Source of the DNA: Clostridia bacterium
GTDB taxonomy: Bacteria > Bacillota > Clostridia > Christensenellales > Aristaeellaceae
DNA length: 64,000 nucleotides
Direction of reading: 5' to 3'
Assembly: GCA_017404985.1 (NCBI GenBank)
Contig: JAFRBK010000027.1
Location: 62,001 to 126,000 of the forward strand
Shown here: positions 52,864-63,771 of the stretch, one piece after another
Layout: every line of letters starts with the position of its first letter
How positions within the stretch are numbered: the first letter of the stretch is position 1
Notes under the pieces: model-generated
What the model was told of the DNA's origin: nothing
Database searches by the model: none
The model's input: the letters and a program-made list of their open reading frames with translations, nothing else
Made by a program: the position numbers and the translations under genes

Positions 52864-55800
52864 ATGAAGCGTCTGGAACGGAAGAATCTGAACCGAATCA
52901 ATGGAAGGAGAATCACTGCCCTGCTGGCTGCAGTGACGATGCTGCTTTCTTCCTGCGGATCGCTGGCGGAGTCAGAGTATCACAGCTCCATCTGGGATTC
53001 GAACCCGCTACTTGTTTCGGATCCGTACAAAGTCCCGCGGGAAAATGTGGACGAGGAAGGGATTCAGACGGAACCGGAGGACGGGAATCCGGATGCGACA
53101 GCCGATCCGGACGCAACCGTAGATCCGGATGCCACTCCGGATCCTGACGCGACACCAGACCCCGATGCAACGCCGGATCCGAACGCATCGACCGAACCGG
53201 AGGAAACCGAGGAACCGACACCGGAACCTGAACCCACGGAGGATCTTTCCGCCATTTATCCGGCGGGGACGCTGACCTATACCGGAAACGGATACAGCCT
53301 GACGGCAACCTTCCCGACAGATGCCCGGATTCCTGCGGGATCAAGCCTGGGAGCCACAGAGCCCGATGAACTGGCCTTCTATGATTATGTGGATGCCCTG
53401 CAAAACAGACTGAATTCCCAAAATCCCGACGCCCCTTGGCAGGACTACATTTCTGACGTGATCTTCCTGAGTCCTACGTTCACGGACGCGGAAGGAAACA
53501 AAGTGATTCCGGAAAACGGCGTGGTTCTGACCGTTCAGTACGACGGAAAACCCGCTCACTTCTACCGGGTCGGCGGACGGACCGAAGAACTGGCCGAAAA
53601 CGCCAACACCATTGAAATCAACGGCTACACGGTTGGCATGATTGCTATCTTCCATACAGAAAAGACCCAAGTCGGTTATGACGTGCTCGAATACCGCGGC
53701 AAAGACTACAAGGTGACCGTAGGCTATGCCCCGGACGCGGGTTTTCCGGCGGATGTGCAGCTGAAGGTTCGGGAGATTATGCCCGGCACCGCGGAATACC
53801 GGCAGTACAACAACCAGACCGAAGCGATGCTCGATGAAAACTGGGAGCAAGTGACCGAGTTTGCCCGGTACTTCGACATCACCTTCGAAAACGGCGCCGG
53901 CGAGAAGATCGAGCCCAAGGCCTATATTGATGTAGAAGTCCTCTTCGACGACGTGATTGGCGTCGCGGAGGAAACCGCCGATATCCAGGCCATCCATTTT
54001 AATGAAGAAACCGGCATCGAAGTTATCAAGGCCGAAACCGACTCCAACGAAGCCGCCGCCAACAACAGCGACGCCATTGATACGATTTCCTTCTCCTCCG
54101 ACACCTTCTCCGTGTATGCATTTGTGAAGACTACCAAGATGACGGAGAAGTTCATCACGAAGAGAGGGTGGACGTATCAGATCACTGTGACCTACGGAGA
54201 GGAAGCCAGAATCCCTTCAGACGCAAAACTGCAGATCCGGGAAATCCGGCCCGGCACAGAGGAATACGAGCTTTACCGCAGCCAGACCGCTGCGGCTTTG
54301 AAATCTGATGACGTCGAGACTCCCGGCATGTTCGACATCACCATCGTCGACAGTGAGGCGAATGAAGTGGAGCCCAAGGCTCCGGTTGATGTCAACATCA
54401 CGCTCCTCCGGACTACCATCAACCAGGCGGAAGAACTTCACGTGGTCCACTTTACGGAAGAAGCCACGACCACTGCCGAGGAAGGAAAAGCAGCTTCTGA
54501 AATCCTGGAAAACGATGTGGATGGCAACAGTGTTTCCTTTCAGACGGATTCCTTTTCCGTCTACGTCCTGGCCTATACCGTGAACTTCGAATACATGGGC
54601 CGCAGCTACGAGATGCTGGGCAATTCCGAGATCCTGCTTTCGAAGCTCTTGGAAGTGTTGGAAACCGGCGTCACGATCAGCGATATCACCGGCGTTTCCT
54701 ACACCGGAACTTCCGTGGAATTGAAGGAAACAGAGGGCAACGACTGCCTGATCAAGATCATTCCCCATGCGGACGAGGAATCTGTCCTGACCATCAACAC
54801 TGCTGACAAGATCATCGAGGTCCAAGTTGCCGCTACCGGCAAGGAATCTGTCGATCTCGGCGATGCTGTCATCTCTTCTGCCGACGATGTATATCTTCCC
54901 AATGACGCTACCGGCAGTATCGAGTATGTCGGCGACCGCGAGGAAGTTATCTCCAAGATTCAGGAAAGCACCGCTGAACAGGCAGATGCTTCCAAAGAAA
55001 AACCGGAAGAAACGGGTGTGGAAAGCCAGACCTTTTATCAGGTCTATGATATCAACCTGAAAAACGTGGATACGGATAACTATGAATCCGGCTTCCAGGT
55101 TGAGATGAAACTGAATGAGGAAGTCCAGGGCGACGATATTCACCTCTATCATGTTCACGACGACCAGGTGAAAGAAATCACTGAGTTTGATCTGGCAGGG
55201 GACAGTCTGTCCTTCGTTACTGAAAACTTCTCCTATTTTGTTGTTTCCTATACCGTAAACTTCGAATATATGGGCCGCAGCTACGAGATGCTGGGCAACT
55301 CCGAGATTCTGCTCTCGAAGCTGCTGGAAGTGCTGGAAACCGGCACCACGATCAGCGACATTACTGGCGTATCCTACACCGGCACATCCGTGGCGCTGAC
55401 GGAGACAGACAACAACGACCGCCTGATCAGGGTCATACCCAATGCGGACGAGGAATCTGTCCTGACCATCAACACCGCTGACAAAGTGATCGAAATTAAC
55501 GTCGCTGCCACCGGCAAGGAATCTGTCGATCTTGGCGATGCTGTCATCTCTTCCGCCGATGGCGTGTATCTTCCCAACGAAGCCACCGGCAGCATCGAGT
55601 ATGCCGGCGAGAACGAAGAAGTCATCTCCCTGATTCAGGAAAACACCGCCGAAACAGCAACAACGGAAACAGCTGCGACCGAATTGGAAGCTTCCGAGAA
55701 AACAGCAGAACAAACAATGGAACAAGCCGAAGAGCAAACAAGAGAACAGGAAGATGATTTAAAGGAAGCATCAGAAAACAGATCGGCTGAACAGTCCGTT

Positions 55801-58800
55801 GTTACCCGCACTTTTTATCAGGTGTATGATATCAGTTTGGAAAATGTGGATGCGGAAAATTATGCCGCTGGCTTCCAGGTTGAAATGAAACTGAGTGAAA
55901 AAGTAGAAGGCGACAATATTCACCTCTATCATGTTCATGATGATCAGGTTTCTGAGATCAAGGAGTTCAACCTGATTGATGATAAACTAGCTTTTGTCAC
56001 TGAGAATTTCTCTTATTTCGTCGTTTCCTATACTGTGGATTTTGAGTATATAGATGAAGTGGGCGAAGTCCACACCTGGAAGCTCCCTGGCAACGGTAGC
56101 TACAAACTCAGAGAGGTACTGACGGCCCTGGAGATCGAGTTTGAGACTATCACAGATGCTGAGTTGCAGCTGGTTGAGGGCGAGGAGCACGAGGGCGCAC
56201 TGTACCTCGACAATGATGAGGACGGCGACATCACCATCAACAGCGATATTGCGTTTACAGATGTCTATCGGTTGACCGTGATCGCGGATAAAAAGTCATA
56301 TGAGATCACGGTGACGGACTTTATAGAGTACAACGTGGCGAAGCTGGTTTCCAAGACCTACGACAACAATGATACGTCGTTTGCGTGGGACATGAATACC
56401 TACAGGCTGTACTGGTATGTCCGCTATCAATATAACGGTGAATACTATTATGCCGTTCAGCAGGTAGGATCCGAAGCCATTCCTGAGCTCAAGCTTAGCT
56501 ATTTGGTGAAGGACGGAAACATGAACAACTCGACTAGCCCCAATGCCATACAGTGTCCTGATCCTGCTCAGACAAATCTAGACGTGTGGATGGTTGCTGG
56601 CAGGGGCCAGGATGCTCCTTTTGACGGTGTGAACCCAAAGGGTACGACAATTATTCTCACTGGCGAGAACAACAGCTTCGGCGGGTACACCTTCGGTGTA
56701 GGCAGCAAAGTGAACAGCATATATGAGGTCACCGCAAAGAAAAATAAGCCGTATGTTGTAGAAATCAAATTCCTGGATAGCAGCTTTAGAGAGACAACAC
56801 CCAGCGAAACTGGTAGTGGCTACAAGGTTTATGCCATGTTTGCCAAGGACGATGGCACCGGAACCATTCACAATTATTATTATCTGACTGATGAAGTATC
56901 GCTTAACAGTGAGGTAACAAATGTAAATCTGAGCCGTTTCCGCTATAACGAGCAGGATCATGAACCTGAGCAGTACTACAGTGGCCAGGAGGAGGTTTTT
57001 GTTTGCATTGTGCAGAACGGAACTGTCGACAACGATGGGTCACTCAACGGCGGAATGACGCTTTCCAAGGGCGACACAGTCGGCACTTATGAGCTTGCCT
57101 CCATAAATCAGGATGTCGAAAACGGCAAGACGACCATCATATTCCGCGCGGTGACTCCGTACAATACCAGTTTCAATGCCCTGGCGACGGATGGTGCGAC
57201 CGCGGAAAATGTCGATTTGTCGGACAGCGGCATGAACGACGACAACTGGTACATGGTCACCAAGCTGACAAAGAACAATACCGGCAAGATTTATTATTTC
57301 GTGCGGACTCTTGGTAACTTGCACGGCAATGGTGAAGTCGCTGTTACCGGAACCATTGACTGGTTCTATGAGAATGGCGATATTTACTCTGCAAACAAAG
57401 CCGTGTATGTCAGTGGGGACGTAGGCGAAACCCGCTTGGTTCACATGAGCGAAAGCGGCAAGTCCAATTCTGAAATCGTGGGTGTTTTCAATCAAATTGG
57501 AAACGACGGCAAGAACGAAAAGGCAGAGAGCAAGTATTTCACAGGTGGCGATGGCCTGTATAAGTACACTGTGCGTACTATGGACAGCAGCGGTATGGCT
57601 TCTGTAACGCTTACGCAGGCAGTGACGCCTGAAGTTACGGTGAATGCATATGACACCGATGGTATTACGGGAATAGCCAACCTGCTCACAGAAAGCGGCG
57701 CAGATAATTATTATCTGTATGCTCGTTTAACAGATGAACCGGAGTATGGCTTCCTGCAGAAACTGGACAATTCTGTTGCAACAAAGGTATACAGCATTCC
57801 TGTATTTCAGAAGGAACAAGATGGTACTTTGCTAGACAAGTATCTTACCGGTTCATATTCCTATGAAGCCTGGATCATCAGAAAGGAAGATAATAGCGAT
57901 ATTTCCTCTCTGAAAACTGTTTATGAGCGTATGGCTTATGGTGAAGGTGTAGGGGGAATCACGGTTTATCAGGACGGTGAAACAACAGGGTGCGCTGTAC
58001 TTGATCGAACCAACGCACGGGGTGACACAAATACGAATGCTGTCATCAATATGACAAAAGTTCCAGTGTTAACCTTGAACAGTAAGATTTTTACGGACAA
58101 GGTTACAACTACACCGGCCGCGGACAGTTCGCTGACGAGAAACTATTACATCCTACTGACCATGCAGGAGAAAGGGCAACCTGTCTATCATCTCCAGAAA
58201 CTAAATCCAAACACTGAGGCAACAGAAACTGTTACGATTAATAATCTGACAAAGGCAGATGGATCAGGAAAGTATTACTATATTCCCGGCAAGAATATGA
58301 CCATGCAGCTGTTGACCTCAAATGATGAGCTTGCGCTGAATAATGCAGCCTATTCAGGACAACAGTTCACGAATGGCCTTGTGACAGGTGATCTTTATCA
58401 GGTAAAGCTAACCCAGGACAACTATATTCTGACATCCGAATTAAGAAAACTGGATTCAGCTGCGAATACATCCCATAAAATCAATACCTATTTCTATGGT
58501 GCGGATAAGGTTACGCTTGATACCATCGATCCACCCTTGGGAACAACGGCTGATCAGGATGAGGGTCATAAGTATTATTTCCTGGCGATGCTGAAGACAA
58601 AGGGCTCTGATAAAGCAGCTGCATATAAGATTGCTGCGCTCAATATGGCAGATACGGACGGAATGATTGAAACGACTCTTGAAGATAAGTATCATATTAT
58701 TGATACGAACGGAAACAATATTGGTACTGACATAGGCTATGATCCGGATGTGTTTGACATCGCGGTACGCCTGTATCACAAGAGCGGAGATATTCCGACT

Positions 58801-61800
58801 GATTACATGAATGCTGCAGTGAACGGATCGCCCAGTGACTTGGTGCCGGGTTATGACTTTATGTCCAATAACAAAATCGACGGACAGGAAGTCACCGAGG
58901 TGAAGCTGCATAAAGCATATAACAAGGATTACAAAGTGCAGCTGATTTTCGATCCTTCAAGTCCTGAGATAACCGCCGGAGATAAACTCTATCTTCGTGT
59001 AAAGCTGGTGCATCAGACCACAGGTACAGAATATGGAATTACTCTCCTCGAAAGCATTCCAGAGGGTTCGGTCTCGGTGGATTATGACAGCTTAACATGG
59101 TATAAAGATGCTGGAAGCGGATGGACAGAAAGCTCAGTCACCATCACCGGAAATGAAACTGCTACAGTTCGGCTGCTCCGTGCTAACAGCGATGATTTTG
59201 ACGCAACAAAGGCAATCAACGGAGAAAACTGCACAATTATTGGAGAAGGTGACATTGCCAAGGCTTACATTGTCAGTTATGCTGAGGAACAGAGCCGTGT
59301 GGACGAAAACAACAATGCCACCCATATCACTGATTATGTTAAACTAACTAAAATTATTACCAACAGCGATTACAGCTTTACCGATATCCTTGGACAGGGG
59401 GTCTACTACGGCATCAATGCCAATGTGTTTAATCAGCAAAACCACATTCAGTCCAATTTTGCAGTGAATACATACTATGGCAATGGGCAACCGATTGAGG
59501 CGGACTTGGCAAGCGAGGCTGGTGCATTTGTCGTTACCAGAATTATTGACAGTATGTTTATCGGCAACAATCATTCTGGTGATGTGCTGCTGTATGTGCG
59601 CGAAGAAGATAAAGATAAGGCTCCAAGAGATCCCCGTTCCTTCGTATATAAAATGATTACTCCTGAGGCGGAACTGAAGGCTCAGGTTGACGCGATTCTG
59701 AGTCATGGCGCATCTATGTCCGATGCACTGGCTACTCATGCACCGACATTCACTCCGAAAGGACCGACCGGTAACTACTATGAGATTGACACCTACGATT
59801 TCCCGGACAACGCCACCATCTATCTTGACGGAGACGCACTGAGAAACTATATCGCTACTACAAGCGGTATCAAACTGACAAAGAAACCCAATCAGATGAT
59901 TGTGTTCAATTTCCAGGATAGCGATCCGGTTAAATTAGCCAAGTTTGAATATCGCTATGGACGTGGAGATGCATATATGCATACCGAGAGTCCAGTCGGT
60001 CATGGTGAGGAACAAAATGATAACGTCGATCTGATTGCCAAGCATATTGTATGGAATATACAAAATGCAACCATGGTGGATATCAATACCTGTACCGGCA
60101 TGTACCTGATTCCGGAAGCCACAGCCAAGACTGTAGTCAGCGGTACATCTTCCGGCTGGATTATTGCGTGTGGTGAGGTGACCAACACCAGCGGTGAATG
60201 GCATAGCGTATACGGTGAACTGCCTTCTGTGTCCAAAACCAACCTGAATGTCGGTAAGACGATTGATGGAAAAACCCCCAATGGCAGCCAGCTGTTTAAT
60301 TTCACCGTGGATCATTTTGTGCAGGGCTCTGCCGAACCGTGGAAACTGATTGCTTCTGTTCAGAACACCAATGGTACTCTGAAAGAAGAGAATATTACCG
60401 AAATGCAGCCCGGTTGGAACATTTATCGCATTAAAGAGAGTGTCACCATTCCGGCTATCACTCAGACAACCGGTGAGTATACTGTTGACAGTCGGGCAAT
60501 TTATGCAGTCGTCCAGTATGTTAAGAAAACAGCGGCTGGGTACAGCACTGCCTGGATTGCAACCAACCCTGTTTATTATATGGAAGACAGAAACGGGACA
60601 ATCGTCTTTAATGAAAGTAATTGGAATCCTGCAGCAGCAAGTATTACAGAGGCTTTCGGTAGTGCCGGCAATGGCATCAGGTTGACCCGGCAAACCCGGC
60701 CCGCATTTGAAAATACAACGAAAAAAGACCGCTTAAGCATTTCCAAGGTGGTTACCGGCACTACGGACAATACAAAAGTATTCAATTTCACGCTGAAGGT
60801 TGAGGTTGGGGATCCCAATAATAACACTTTTACTCCATGGCAGGGCACAACAGAAACCACAGGTGATGAAGCATTTACTATCCTGATTACCGGTTCAAAT
60901 TCCACCATGACAACTCCCGTTCATGTATATGGCGAGAGTGAATCAGGATATGCGAGCGCCCAGTTTAAACTGAACTCCTTGGGCGAAGTTACTTTCAGCC
61001 TGAAAGCAGGTCAGACGGCAGCATTTAACGGCTTGCCGGATCTTCACCGATACTATATTACGGAGAATAATCCGTCGGTGAATCCCGGCTATGCGATCAA
61101 AGAAGGCACAGAAACCAGCATAGGGCCGGTAGTTGTTGAGAAGGGTGTCAATAATACGAATACATTCACGAATGTATATAGAGCAAGTGGGTCTGTACCG
61201 CTGACCGGTATTAAGACACTTGTGAACGCAAATGACAAAACAAAGCATCGCAATTTTGTCGCTGCCCAGTTTGGATTTGAACTGAGTCAGGGAAGCGACA
61301 CCATAAAAACCGTATACAATACAGCAGAAGGGAATATTGACTTTGGCACTATCGGCTATACCCAGGATGACATGATCGGTGCAACAGCGATTCTGGATAG
61401 TAACGACAATCCTACCGGACAGCGTGAAAAGATTATTGAGTATACGATCCATGAGATTGACGGAAATGCGGAAAATGCGACAGAATTGAACGCCGGGATT
61501 ACTTTCGCTTCTGATCAGACTGTGAAGGTGAAACTGGTTGATAATGGCGCGGGCACAATCACTGCAAAGGTTATTGAGATCAAGGACAATTCGAATACCA
61601 TTACACGCCCCTTTGATGCGGCAGATTCCGTACCTGTATTGACCTTCAGCATGGAAAACACATACATCGAGAAGACGGAAGGTACTATTACCGGTGTGAA
61701 GAAGCTGACAGGACGTGATTTGGAGGCAGAAGAATTTAGCTTCCAGGCAGTTCTGACGCAGATTGACGATGTACCTATCGCAGATCCAACAGAAGTAACA

Positions 61801-63687
61801 GAAACCGCCCCAACGACTGTGACTGGAACAAATGTAGCAGCAACAGCTGTTGATGACCAGGGTGCAATGGTAGCCACTGCGAACATCACATTCCAGACGA
61901 TCGAATATTTCAAAGCAGGTGTGTATACATATACTGTTACGGAGATTATCCCTGCTGCAGGAGAAAAACTGTCCGGGGTGACATATGACACAAATAGCTA
62001 TACGGTAACCGTGACAGTTACAGAAGATGCTCAGACAGGTGAGTTGGCCATTGATCCGACCAACGGGATTGCTTACTCAGAGGATATGGTGTTCAATAAC
62101 ACTTGGGAAGAGAACGGTATCAGCTTTACTGTCACAAAAGAATGGAAGCAGGAAGGTGTTGCTGTATTTGCACCCAGAACGATCACCTTCTCCGTTAAAA
62201 AAGATGGCGTAGATTTTGACCTTACGGACGTGACAATTGAGCAGATGAACATAGGCATTGGTAGCTTTACCAAGAACGGTAACAATACCGTGACGCTGAC
62301 GGCAGGCGAGTCCGGATGGCCCATTGTGAAGTTTGTGGATGTGCCTGAGGCAAGCTATGTCGTAACTGAAACATTGTACACCGGAGAAGGTACTGGGAAT
62401 GACTTTTCTATCAATTATGCGCTGAACAGCTCAGATAAAGCTTCAAATGCTGAAGCAGCAGCGACACAGGATGAAGATGAGATTCTGATCAAGAACAGCG
62501 AAACAATTCCCGGTAACAACAGAGCAGAGCTGATTTTGAAGAAGGTGTGGGATCCCACTGAATTTTCCAACGATGCTGATAAAAGAACTGTTACCTATGA
62601 ATTATATCAGGTTGCGGCAAGTGGGACGAGTGGAGGGACTAGTACAGGAAGTAAAAGTATCAATGTTATTGTTCACCAAGGAGAAAACACTCCAGCGAGT
62701 ATTACTTTTAATGCTGATGTTGGCGATAGTGTAACAGTTGCATTTAGCGGTTTTGCTGGCGTTGGTGATAACAAGATTTACTGCTATACTCCTTCTTTTG
62801 CTATTGATATAGATAACGAAGGTAAGGGCGAATACACATTTGTTATTGGCGAATATTATACACAGTACGATTTGTATATTACCCATATTACTTATGGCAG
62901 GGAAACAGATTATAATAGTAGTAACCATAATTTGTCAATTAAAGGCACTGTCCCTATTATCATTGAACAGCTAACTGCTGAACCAAAATCACGTCAGGAA
63001 ATCGAAGCTTTGGGATTTACCGCTACTAAATATGGTGAATATGAACTTGATCAGGATCATTGGAGTGGTATTACTATATCAGTACCTAAGACTACGGGTT
63101 CCACAAGTTGGCAGTATTATGTGGTTGAGAAGGATGGAGATTCCTATGAGGCAGAGTATACCCAGGGTAGCAATAATACTCTGATTGTCACCAATAAAAA
63201 ATGTTCACTTGGTTCTGTTCGGGTAACCAAGACCTTCTCTGGCATTGAGGCAGGACAGATCCCCAGCAGCTTCCGGATTACGGCAACATGGGGAACCGGT
63301 GCAGGAGCACAGACAAGACAGCTTGCAATTAATAGTAATGGTTTTGTGGATGGTGAAAGCTACTCAGATGTCAGCATTGACAACAATGGCTTGACGTGCA
63401 CTTGGACAATCAGCAATCTGCCGCTTGGTACTGAAGTGACATTCGAAGAGAGCGGCTATGGGATTAATGGCTATAATGTCGAGGCGACATATAGCCCAGG
63501 TGATGGAAAGGCAACCGCAGCAGCTACTCCGGGAACAGTTACGATCAGGAACGAATACACCGCGGGCGTCGAACTTCCGGCGACCGGCGGACCCGGTACG
63601 TTGATCTACACGGTTGCGGGTTTGATGCTGATTACCCTGGCCGGGGTGCTGTTGGTGGCACGGAAACGGAAAGCCAACCAGGAGTGA
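52864..63687 (+). CDS. Giant LPATG-anchored pilus adhesin B (3,607 residues)
   Basis: Paralogue of adhesin A with the same signal peptide, LSSC motif and N-terminal modules (to about residue 1,050), then different content. Residues 75-110 are six DPDATx-type repeats. Three YEMLGNSEILL-type modules start near 573, 798 and 1057. Residues about 1,160-2,160 hold about seven divergent, roughly 145-residue segments. Residues about 2,160-2,455 resemble choice-of-anchor-A domains (YGINANVFNQQN, INTCTGMYLIPEA). Then come DUF7601/FctA-type pilin isopeptide domains (GVKKLTGRDLEAEEFSFQA, YTYTVTEI). The end is LPATGG (63574-63591), a membrane span and KRKANQE. The ATG at 52864 has AAAGGA about 10 bases upstream. 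It lacks a local sortase, so it must share the unit 1 sortase or a housekeeping one. Confidence 0.92.
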   Translation: MKRLERKNLNRINGRRITALLAAVTMLLSSCGSLAESEYHSSIWDSNPLLVSDPYKVPRENVDEEGIQTEPEDGNPDATADPDATVDPDATPDPDATPDPDATPDPNASTEPEETEEPTPEPEPTEDLSAIYPAGTLTYTGNGYSLTATFPTDARIPAGSSLGATEPDELAFYDYVDALQNRLNSQNPDAPWQDYISDVIFLSPTFTDAEGNKVIPENGVVLTVQYDGKPAHFYRVGGRTEELAENANTIEINGYTVGMIAIFHTEKTQVGYDVLEYRGKDYKVTVGYAPDAGFPADVQLKVREIMPGTAEYRQYNNQTEAMLDENWEQVTEFARYFDITFENGAGEKIEPKAYIDVEVLFDDVIGVAEETADIQAIHFNEETGIEVIKAETDSNEAAANNSDAIDTISFSSDTFSVYAFVKTTKMTEKFITKRGWTYQITVTYGEEARIPSDAKLQIREIRPGTEEYELYRSQTAAALKSDDVETPGMFDITIVDSEANEVEPKAPVDVNITLLRTTINQAEELHVVHFTEEATTTAEEGKAASEILENDVDGNSVSFQTDSFSVYVLAYTVNFEYMGRSYEMLGNSEILLSKLLEVLETGVTISDITGVSYTGTSVELKETEGNDCLIKIIPHADEESVLTINTADKIIEVQVAATGKESVDLGDAVISSADDVYLPNDATGSIEYVGDREEVISKIQESTAEQADASKEKPEETGVESQTFYQVYDINLKNVDTDNYESGFQVEMKLNEEVQGDDIHLYHVHDDQVKEITEFDLAGDSLSFVTENFSYFVVSYTVNFEYMGRSYEMLGNSEILLSKLLEVLETGTTISDITGVSYTGTSVALTETDNNDRLIRVIPNADEESVLTINTADKVIEINVAATGKESVDLGDAVISSADGVYLPNEATGSIEYAGENEEVISLIQENTAETATTETAATELEASEKTAEQTMEQAEEQTREQEDDLKEASENRSAEQSVVTRTFYQVYDISLENVDAENYAAGFQVEMKLSEKVEGDNIHLYHVHDDQVSEIKEFNLIDDKLAFVTENFSYFVVSYTVDFEYIDEVGEVHTWKLPGNGSYKLREVLTALEIEFETITDAELQLVEGEEHEGALYLDNDEDGDITINSDIAFTDVYRLTVIADKKSYEITVTDFIEYNVAKLVSKTYDNNDTSFAWDMNTYRLYWYVRYQYNGEYYYAVQQVGSEAIPELKLSYLVKDGNMNNSTSPNAIQCPDPAQTNLDVWMVAGRGQDAPFDGVNPKGTTIILTGENNSFGGYTFGVGSKVNSIYEVTAKKNKPYVVEIKFLDSSFRETTPSETGSGYKVYAMFAKDDGTGTIHNYYYLTDEVSLNSEVTNVNLSRFRYNEQDHEPEQYYSGQEEVFVCIVQNGTVDNDGSLNGGMTLSKGDTVGTYELASINQDVENGKTTIIFRAVTPYNTSFNALATDGATAENVDLSDSGMNDDNWYMVTKLTKNNTGKIYYFVRTLGNLHGNGEVAVTGTIDWFYENGDIYSANKAVYVSGDVGETRLVHMSESGKSNSEIVGVFNQIGNDGKNEKAESKYFTGGDGLYKYTVRTMDSSGMASVTLTQAVTPEVTVNAYDTDGITGIANLLTESGADNYYLYARLTDEPEYGFLQKLDNSVATKVYSIPVFQKEQDGTLLDKYLTGSYSYEAWIIRKEDNSDISSLKTVYERMAYGEGVGGITVYQDGETTGCAVLDRTNARGDTNTNAVINMTKVPVLTLNSKIFTDKVTTTPAADSSLTRNYYILLTMQEKGQPVYHLQKLNPNTEATETVTINNLTKADGSGKYYYIPGKNMTMQLLTSNDELALNNAAYSGQQFTNGLVTGDLYQVKLTQDNYILTSELRKLDSAANTSHKINTYFYGADKVTLDTIDPPLGTTADQDEGHKYYFLAMLKTKGSDKAAAYKIAALNMADTDGMIETTLEDKYHIIDTNGNNIGTDIGYDPDVFDIAVRLYHKSGDIPTDYMNAAVNGSPSDLVPGYDFMSNNKIDGQEVTEVKLHKAYNKDYKVQLIFDPSSPEITAGDKLYLRVKLVHQTTGTEYGITLLESIPEGSVSVDYDSLTWYKDAGSGWTESSVTITGNETATVRLLRANSDDFDATKAINGENCTIIGEGDIAKAYIVSYAEEQSRVDENNNATHITDYVKLTKIITNSDYSFTDILGQGVYYGINANVFNQQNHIQSNFAVNTYYGNGQPIEADLASEAGAFVVTRIIDSMFIGNNHSGDVLLYVREEDKDKAPRDPRSFVYKMITPEAELKAQVDAILSHGASMSDALATHAPTFTPKGPTGNYYEIDTYDFPDNATIYLDGDALRNYIATTSGIKLTKKPNQMIVFNFQDSDPVKLAKFEYRYGRGDAYMHTESPVGHGEEQNDNVDLIAKHIVWNIQNATMVDINTCTGMYLIPEATAKTVVSGTSSGWIIACGEVTNTSGEWHSVYGELPSVSKTNLNVGKTIDGKTPNGSQLFNFTVDHFVQGSAEPWKLIASVQNTNGTLKEENITEMQPGWNIYRIKESVTIPAITQTTGEYTVDSRAIYAVVQYVKKTAAGYSTAWIATNPVYYMEDRNGTIVFNESNWNPAAASITEAFGSAGNGIRLTRQTRPAFENTTKKDRLSISKVVTGTTDNTKVFNFTLKVEVGDPNNNTFTPWQGTTETTGDEAFTILITGSNSTMTTPVHVYGESESGYASAQFKLNSLGEVTFSLKAGQTAAFNGLPDLHRYYITENNPSVNPGYAIKEGTETSIGPVVVEKGVNNTNTFTNVYRASGSVPLTGIKTLVNANDKTKHRNFVAAQFGFELSQGSDTIKTVYNTAEGNIDFGTIGYTQDDMIGATAILDSNDNPTGQREKIIEYTIHEIDGNAENATELNAGITFASDQTVKVKLVDNGAGTITAKVIEIKDNSNTITRPFDAADSVPVLTFSMENTYIEKTEGTITGVKKLTGRDLEAEEFSFQAVLTQIDDVPIADPTEVTETAPTTVTGTNVAATAVDDQGAMVATANITFQTIEYFKAGVYTYTVTEIIPAAGEKLSGVTYDTNSYTVTVTVTEDAQTGELAIDPTNGIAYSEDMVFNNTWEENGISFTVTKEWKQEGVAVFAPRTITFSVKKDGVDFDLTDVTIEQMNIGIGSFTKNGNNTVTLTAGESGWPIVKFVDVPEASYVVTETLYTGEGTGNDFSINYALNSSDKASNAEAAATQDEDEILIKNSETIPGNNRAELILKKVWDPTEFSNDADKRTVTYELYQVAASGTSGGTSTGSKSINVIVHQGENTPASITFNADVGDSVTVAFSGFAGVGDNKIYCYTPSFAIDIDNEGKGEYTFVIGEYYTQYDLYITHITYGRETDYNSSNHNLSIKGTVPIIIEQLTAEPKSRQEIEALGFTATKYGEYELDQDHWSGITISVPKTTGSTSWQYYVVEKDGDSYEAEYTQGSNNTLIVTNKKCSLGSVRVTKTFSGIEAGQIPSSFRITATWGTGAGAQTRQLAINSNGFVDGESYSDVSIDNNGLTCTWTISNLPLGTEVTFEESGYGINGYNVEATYSPGDGKATAAATPGTVTIRNEYTAGVELPATGGPGTLIYTVAGLMLITLAGVLLVARKRKANQE
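53086..53193 (+). repeat. Six 18-bp tandem repeats (DPDATx)
   Basis: In-frame units encode NPDATA, DPDATV, three DPDATP-type units and DPNAST. One unit more than in adhesin A (29328-29417). Confidence 0.85.
54580..55929 (+). repeat. Tandem internal duplication of a 675-bp adhesin module
   Basis: The unit beginning VNFEYMGRSYEMLGNSEILL at 54580 recurs at 55255, exactly 675 bases on, with high nucleotide identity over at least the first 400 bases. A third, diverged copy starts near 56034. Adhesin A has only two copies (30804 and 31578). Confidence 0.8.
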
Positions 63688-63703
63688 AATCAGGTGCCTG
63701 ATT

Positions 63704-63771
63704 CGAAGAAAGTACATGCTGCCGACGGAAGGCAGGGGAAGACGGACGGGACAGAAGGGAAAAAGGATTGA
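63704..63771 (+). pseudogene. Remnant of the deleted pseudo-sortase gene's 3' end
   Basis: Bases encoding RKYMLPTEGR, then bases matching the TDGTEGK coding segment in another frame, reproduce two parts of the pseudo-sortase tail (43296-43322 and 43420-43448). Everything between is missing, as are the signal-peptidase homologue and the body of the pseudo-sortase. The join shifts the frame. Confidence 0.75.

Noticed and set aside
53086-53193. Possible CRISPR-like repeat array
   Set aside because: Units are contiguous, 18 bases long, in frame and without spacers; they encode DPDATx repeats.
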